Shown here piece by piece: positions 6,544-9,653 of a stretch of 9,653 nucleotides of DNA. Position numbers and translations under genes: made by a program. This stretch comes from an uncultured Clostridium sp. (GTDB taxonomy: Bacteria; Bacillota; Clostridia; TANB77; CAG-508): contig USCV01000048.1 of NCBI GenBank assembly GCA_900553225.1, forward strand, positions 1-9,653, given 5' to 3'. The first letter of the stretch is position 1. Each line of letters starts with the position of its first letter. The notes beneath the pieces were generated by a model. It searched no databases and had not been told where the DNA came from. It saw only the letters and a list, made by a program, of their open reading frames with translations.

Positions 6544-6564
6544 TTGTCCCCAATTTGTCCCCAA
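6544..6564 (+). repeat. Two direct repeats TTGTCCCCAA, 11-bp period
   Basis: TTGTCCCCAA occurs at 6544-6553 and 6555-6564, one helical turn apart, in a strongly AT-rich setting where CCCC runs are rare. If the candidate promoter at 6497-6524 is real, the repeats lie just after the transcription start, where a repressor would act. They could instead be the edge of an inserted element, but no second copy was seen in the window. Confidence 0.5.
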
Positions 6565-6594
6565 AAATTTTAAATAAAAATGGAGGTTTTAACA

Positions 6595-6888
6595 ATGAAT
6601 AATTTAAAAGAAGTTAGTGATGATATTTTAAAAGATTGGTTGAATTTTAGAGAGGAAGAATTATGTATTTTAACTTGTGATGAGGATAGAAAACATCATA
6701 TTTATTTTGATGAGATTTCTGAAAGAATTTTAAAACGTGTTCCTAATAAGGATAAAAAATATGTTGAAAAGCAACTTAGTTTTCTTGATGAGAATTTTAT
6801 GGACTATATCGATTATTGGAATGAGAAATATTATAGGAATGGTTTTTGTGATGGAGTAGAACTGATTAGAGGATGTTTTAGAGAATAA
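6595..6888 (+). CDS. Small acidic protein of unknown function (97 residues)
   Basis: I do not recognise this protein. The start is placed at ATG 6595 because GGAGG (6582-6586) lies eight bases before it. An in-frame ATG at 6580 has its own G inside that GGAGG and would have no ribosome binding site. The product is strongly charged (about 23 acidic and 16 basic residues), has four cysteines and no signal or membrane segment, and is probably cytoplasmic and helical. Distinct stretches are DWLNFREEELCILTCDEDR, near the start, and DYWNEKYYRNGFCDG, near the end. It stands alone on the plus strand between two minus-strand genes and ends in a bidirectional terminator. Good start signals and matching base composition support a real gene. 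Small orphan genes next to a large helicase are common in accessory regions, but no functional link is shown. Confidence 0.78.
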   Translation: MNNLKEVSDDILKDWLNFREEELCILTCDEDRKHHIYFDEISERILKRVPNKDKKYVEKQLSFLDENFMDYIDYWNEKYYRNGFCDGVELIRGCFRE

Positions 6889-6892
6889 TTTC

Positions 6893-6918
6893 AAAAGGCG
6901 AGTTAATTCTCGCCTTTT
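6893..6918. terminator. Bidirectional Rho-independent terminator
   Basis: AAAAGGCGAG (6893-6902) and CTCGCCTTTT (6909-6918) form a 10-bp perfect stem with a six-base loop TTAATT. The stem gives a T-run on each strand, so it can serve the small plus-strand gene and the convergent helicase gene. The helicase stop codon (6919-6917) overlaps the stem. Confidence 0.9.
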
Positions 6919-9653
6919 ATATTGGACTTATTTTCTTTTTAATAAGATAAACATCTTTATTATCTTCAACATGTTTTATAGTCGATATAATTTTATTTTG
7001 ACATTCAGGAGACCAATAAATTTTTAATTTTTCCTTTGCTCTAGTTATTGAAGTATAAAAAATACTATGCGTAATTAATTCATCAATTTCATTTGTTATT
7101 ATAATTTTTACAGAATTATACTCTAAGCCTTGTGATTTATGAATAGAAACTGCATATGCAACCGAGAAAGGTACAATTGTTGCTAGATCAGAATCATTAT
7201 CCTCATCAGCATTTCTATACTTATTTACATAGAATTTTACAATTGATTTATTATTTTCAGATTCTCCTACCAATTCTAAATCTAAAAATTGTATTTCTAA
7301 TTCATTAATTACTTTATCTATTTCTACTGAGAACCAAAATCTAAACTCATCTTCTTCTATATCTATAATTTTGCCCTTTAAATTATTATATATTACTGGT
7401 GAAAATCTATTAGTATCTCCAAATATAATTGGATCTCCTACTTTATAAGTACCTAAATCTAAAACTATTGACTTGTTTTTATTTTCATTTTGCAAATAGT
7501 AATTTATGCTATTTATTCCATATAATCCATCATAATTTAGACAAAGTATAATTTCGTCTTCATCTTGCTTTTTAAATATTTCTTCACTAATTTCTTCCGA
7601 AAATTCTTTCTTTACTAACATTTCATCAACTCTATCATCGCCATTCCTAACCAATTCCCACAAATCTAGCAATTCTTGTTTTGTACTTCTCCATGTAAAA
7701 TTTAATTCAAATACCGATGCTGGATTTACTAGTTTTTTTGATAGTGTAAACCAGTTTCCAAATGTAATTGATTCAATCTGATAAATATCTCCAGCAAGCA
7801 GTATAGCACTAAAATTTGCCTTTTCTAAAATTTGTCTCATATCCGAATTACTAATTGTACTACATTCATCAATAATTAAAATGTCACATTCAGTATTATT
7901 ATTGGATTCACTAATAAATTTATGTACTGTCATAAAATCAGAGTTTTGATTGTTTACATTACTTTTTAGGTTTTCAACAGCAGAATTTGTATTAGCTAAG
8001 CATATTTTTCTTTCATTACTATAAAAATATGTCAAATGCTTAATCAGAGTAGTTTTACCTGTACCAGCAGCCCCATATATTAGAGCAACTGTACTATTTT
8101 CATACATATTTAACAATATATTTTCTTTTTCTGGGCAATTAATTAAGTAATTTCCTTGATTTATAAAACTTTGAAATGATGCTTTATAGCCTCTTATTCC
8201 ATGATTTGTCAAAGAGTTCAACTTATTAATTATATTAATAGTGTCATCTTCATATCCATGAATATATAAATTATTATTTTCTATTACCAAACACCTATTA
8301 GGTTTATGTTTATAATATATTTTATTATTATAAGAATTGACCAATGTAGGTATATCTCCAAATTTTCTAACCTCATCTATACTTGTATATAATTTATTAT
8401 TTTGCTCTGTATTCTTCTTTATATAACCTGCTAATAATTCATCATTTCTACCTTCTATAGGAACCATATCTATCAAATCATATATTGTTGGATTATGATT
8501 TATTAATGATGATGCATATGGCATTTCCTCAAATGGAATACACCCAAATTGCAAGTATAAATTCGATAGGATAGAACAACTGTCTAATGCAAGCTGATCC
8601 TTTATAATTCTATTATTGCAATTATATAATAAATATCTTAGTACAACATGTCCTTTACTATTATTTTTTATATAATATCTACAGTTATCAATCAAATCCA
8701 ATATTCCAGTTGTTGTTGAATTACTTTTTATTTTTTCTTTTATTTTATCATAATATATATCATTTATTGTTGCTAAATCTAACAAACTATATTGTCCTTT
8801 TGTTAACAAGCTCATAACTTCTGTATATTCTTTGTTATTTGCTTTATATTTTTTATTAATTCCAAAAACCTTATAAAAATTATTTATTTCGCATTCTCTT
8901 ATAGCGACAGACCAGTTGTTTATTATATTTATTGCCATGTCTCTCCCAAGAATATTTACTTTTGCTTTAACAATAGACAACTTTATTGAATAATTTGGCA
9001 TAATATGCATTCTAGTAAATGCTATAATTTTATCATACTTATTAACCTTATCTTTAGCTGGTGATAAAGTAACTTCATAATATATTTTCCCATTAACAAA
9101 AAAAGTTTTTAATTTTTGCACATAATATTTATCTCCACTGAATTGATCAGATGTATTAATTGGAACCTGTTTTATTACATCAGCAACCTTTTTATAATAA
9201 TCACTAAAAGTACTATCTAAATCAAGTGGAAAATCAGTTATATTATTTAGAATATCTATGTTATAAAATATCTTCATATAATCCTTTAATAATATTAGAT
9301 ATTTATAATATTTAAGCATAAGCCTTTCTGCAGAATCATCGTTTTCTATATAGTGTGATCTTGATATCTGCAGATAGTAATGGAATCTTTCAATAAATTT
9401 TATTCTTCCCCTACTTTTTATATAATCTAATGCAATTCTAACTGTTCCATTATCATAATTAATTGTTTCTGTTTTTCCTGTTAAATATATCTTAACAGCA
9501 ATATATTCTACAAAAGTTCTTAATGCATTTAATAAGTTTTGAGATAAGAATCCTCGATCATCAGCAGAAAATCTATCTATATTTCGTTCAATATTTGAAT
9601 TAGCTTCCATTATTTTTTTATCTATACTATTAAAATCATATTTTTCTTCAATT
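6917..9653 (-). CDS. RecD-like superfamily 1 helicase with large N-terminal region, partial (5' end outside window)
   Basis: At least 911 codons; residue numbers here count from the internal ATG at 9610. SF1 helicase motifs are intact: Walker A GAAGTGKTT (513-521), Walker B IIDEC (D581-E582), motif III GDIYQ (607-611), motif IV arginine WRS (R641), motif V SIHKSQGLEY (H824-G828) and motif VI TSITRAK (R857). A segment around VGDPIIFGDTNRF resembles the small SH3-like insert of RecD2-type helicases, and the last ~60 residues fit UvrD_C_2. The first ~480 residues have no recognised enzyme motif; the start (LLNALRTFVEYIAVKIY) is reminiscent of HEPN-like domains but lacks a clear Rx4-6H pair. The ATG at 9610 has no ribosome binding site, and the frame stays open through 14 more codons to the right edge, so the real start is outside. 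Likely role: ATP-driven unwinding or translocation on nucleic acid; a defence role is possible but unproven. Confidence 0.9.
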   Translation of the reverse strand, partial: IEEKYDFNSIDKKIMEANSNIERNIDRFSADDRGFLSQNLLNALRTFVEYIAVKIYLTGKTETINYDNGTVRIALDYIKSRGRIKFIERFHYYLQISRSHYIENDDSAERLMLKYYKYLILLKDYMKIFYNIDILNNITDFPLDLDSTFSDYYKKVADVIKQVPINTSDQFSGDKYYVQKLKTFFVNGKIYYEVTLSPAKDKVNKYDKIIAFTRMHIMPNYSIKLSIVKAKVNILGRDMAINIINNWSVAIRECEINNFYKVFGINKKYKANNKEYTEVMSLLTKGQYSLLDLATINDIYYDKIKEKIKSNSTTTGILDLIDNCRYYIKNNSKGHVVLRYLLYNCNNRIIKDQLALDSCSILSNLYLQFGCIPFEEMPYASSLINHNPTIYDLIDMVPIEGRNDELLAGYIKKNTEQNNKLYTSIDEVRKFGDIPTLVNSYNNKIYYKHKPNRCLVIENNNLYIHGYEDDTINIINKLNSLTNHGIRGYKASFQSFINQGNYLINCPEKENILLNMYENSTVALIYGAAGTGKTTLIKHLTYFYSNERKICLANTNSAVENLKSNVNNQNSDFMTVHKFISESNNNTECDILIIDECSTISNSDMRQILEKANFSAILLAGDIYQIESITFGNWFTLSKKLVNPASVFELNFTWRSTKQELLDLWELVRNGDDRVDEMLVKKEFSEEISEEIFKKQDEDEIILCLNYDGLYGINSINYYLQNENKNKSIVLDLGTYKVGDPIIFGDTNRFSPVIYNNLKGKIIDIEEDEFRFWFSVEIDKVINELEIQFLDLELVGESENNKSIVKFYVNKYRNADEDNDSDLATIVPFSVAYAVSIHKSQGLEYNSVKIIITNEIDELITHSIFYTSITRAKEKLKIYWSPECQNKIISTIKHVEDNKDVYLIKKKISPI

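Larger units (their letters stand above)
6299..6594. other. Divergent intergenic region between the YHYH gene and the small acidic gene
   Basis: About 296 bases. The left third holds the YHYH ribosome binding site and the Spo0A-like boxes. The middle (about 6380-6490) is AT-rich with nothing recognisable. The right third holds a weak promoter candidate, TTGGTG (6497-6502) with a 16-base spacer and TAAAAT (6519-6524), then the TTGTCCCCAA repeats and GGAGG at 6582-6586. A 21-codon ORF (6508-6573) is present but has no good ribosome binding site. Confidence 0.4.

Noticed and set aside
6508..6573. 21-codon plus-strand ORF (starts MNQVKIG) across the TTGTCCCCAA repeats
   Set aside because: It has only a weak GGTG before the ATG and no matching stems downstream, so a leader-peptide role is not supported.
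6580..6594. Upstream in-frame ATG as start of the small acidic protein
   Set aside because: This ATG overlaps the GGAGG that serves the ATG at 6595, so the later start is better supported.
9608..9610. ATG at 9610 as the true start of the helicase
   Set aside because: There is no ribosome binding site before it, and the frame continues without a stop to the window edge with a plausible coding sequence.
1..9653. CRISPR array, tRNA, rRNA, transposase or integrase
   Set aside because: No spaced repeat series, cloverleaf, rRNA-like stretch or recombinase motif was found on either strand.

Overview
The window is mostly a low-GC (roughly 26-34%) chromosomal segment from an anaerobic Bacillota (Clostridia-like) bacterium. 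The evidence is strong AGGAG-type ribosome binding sites, a pyruvate formate-lyase pair, A/T-ending codons, an ABC-F ATPase with a leader ORF, and two copies of the Spo0A-box heptamer TGTCGAA that hint at a spore-forming lineage. The genetic code looks standard. The first ~350 bases differ: about 44% GC by hand count, no ribosome binding site, and the end of a divergent Rrf2-like regulator gene that reads more like Bacteroidota DNA. They may be transferred DNA or an assembly junction.

Layout: (1) 1-345, minus, Rrf2-like regulator running off the left edge, with a TTACCT-TGT-AGGTAA palindrome in its upstream region. (2) 591-3618, plus, pflB then pflA, with a good sigma-A-type promoter in front, a hairpin between them and a strong terminator after them. 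(3) 3737-5296, minus, a soluble ABC-F ATPase, preceded by a ~250-base leader holding a 24-codon ORF and competing RNA hairpins. (4) 5549-6298, minus, a secreted or membrane-anchored YHYH/Ig-like (BIG2) protein with two Spo0A-like boxes upstream. (5) 6595-6888, plus, a small acidic protein of unknown function behind two phased TTGTCCCCAA repeats. (6) 6917-9653, minus, a large RecD-like SF1 helicase whose reading frame stays open to the right edge. A bidirectional terminator separates it from the small gene.

How the genes work: PflA installs the glycyl radical on PflB, which splits pyruvate and CoA into acetyl-CoA and formate during fermentation. The ABC-F protein should act on the ribosome rather than as a transporter. 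Its upstream ORF and mutually exclusive stems look like a ribosome-controlled switch, with one stem strand able to pair with the gene's own Shine-Dalgarno sequence. This is the most interesting feature of the window. The helicase and small acidic gene look like accessory content, but no integrase, transposase or CRISPR array is present.
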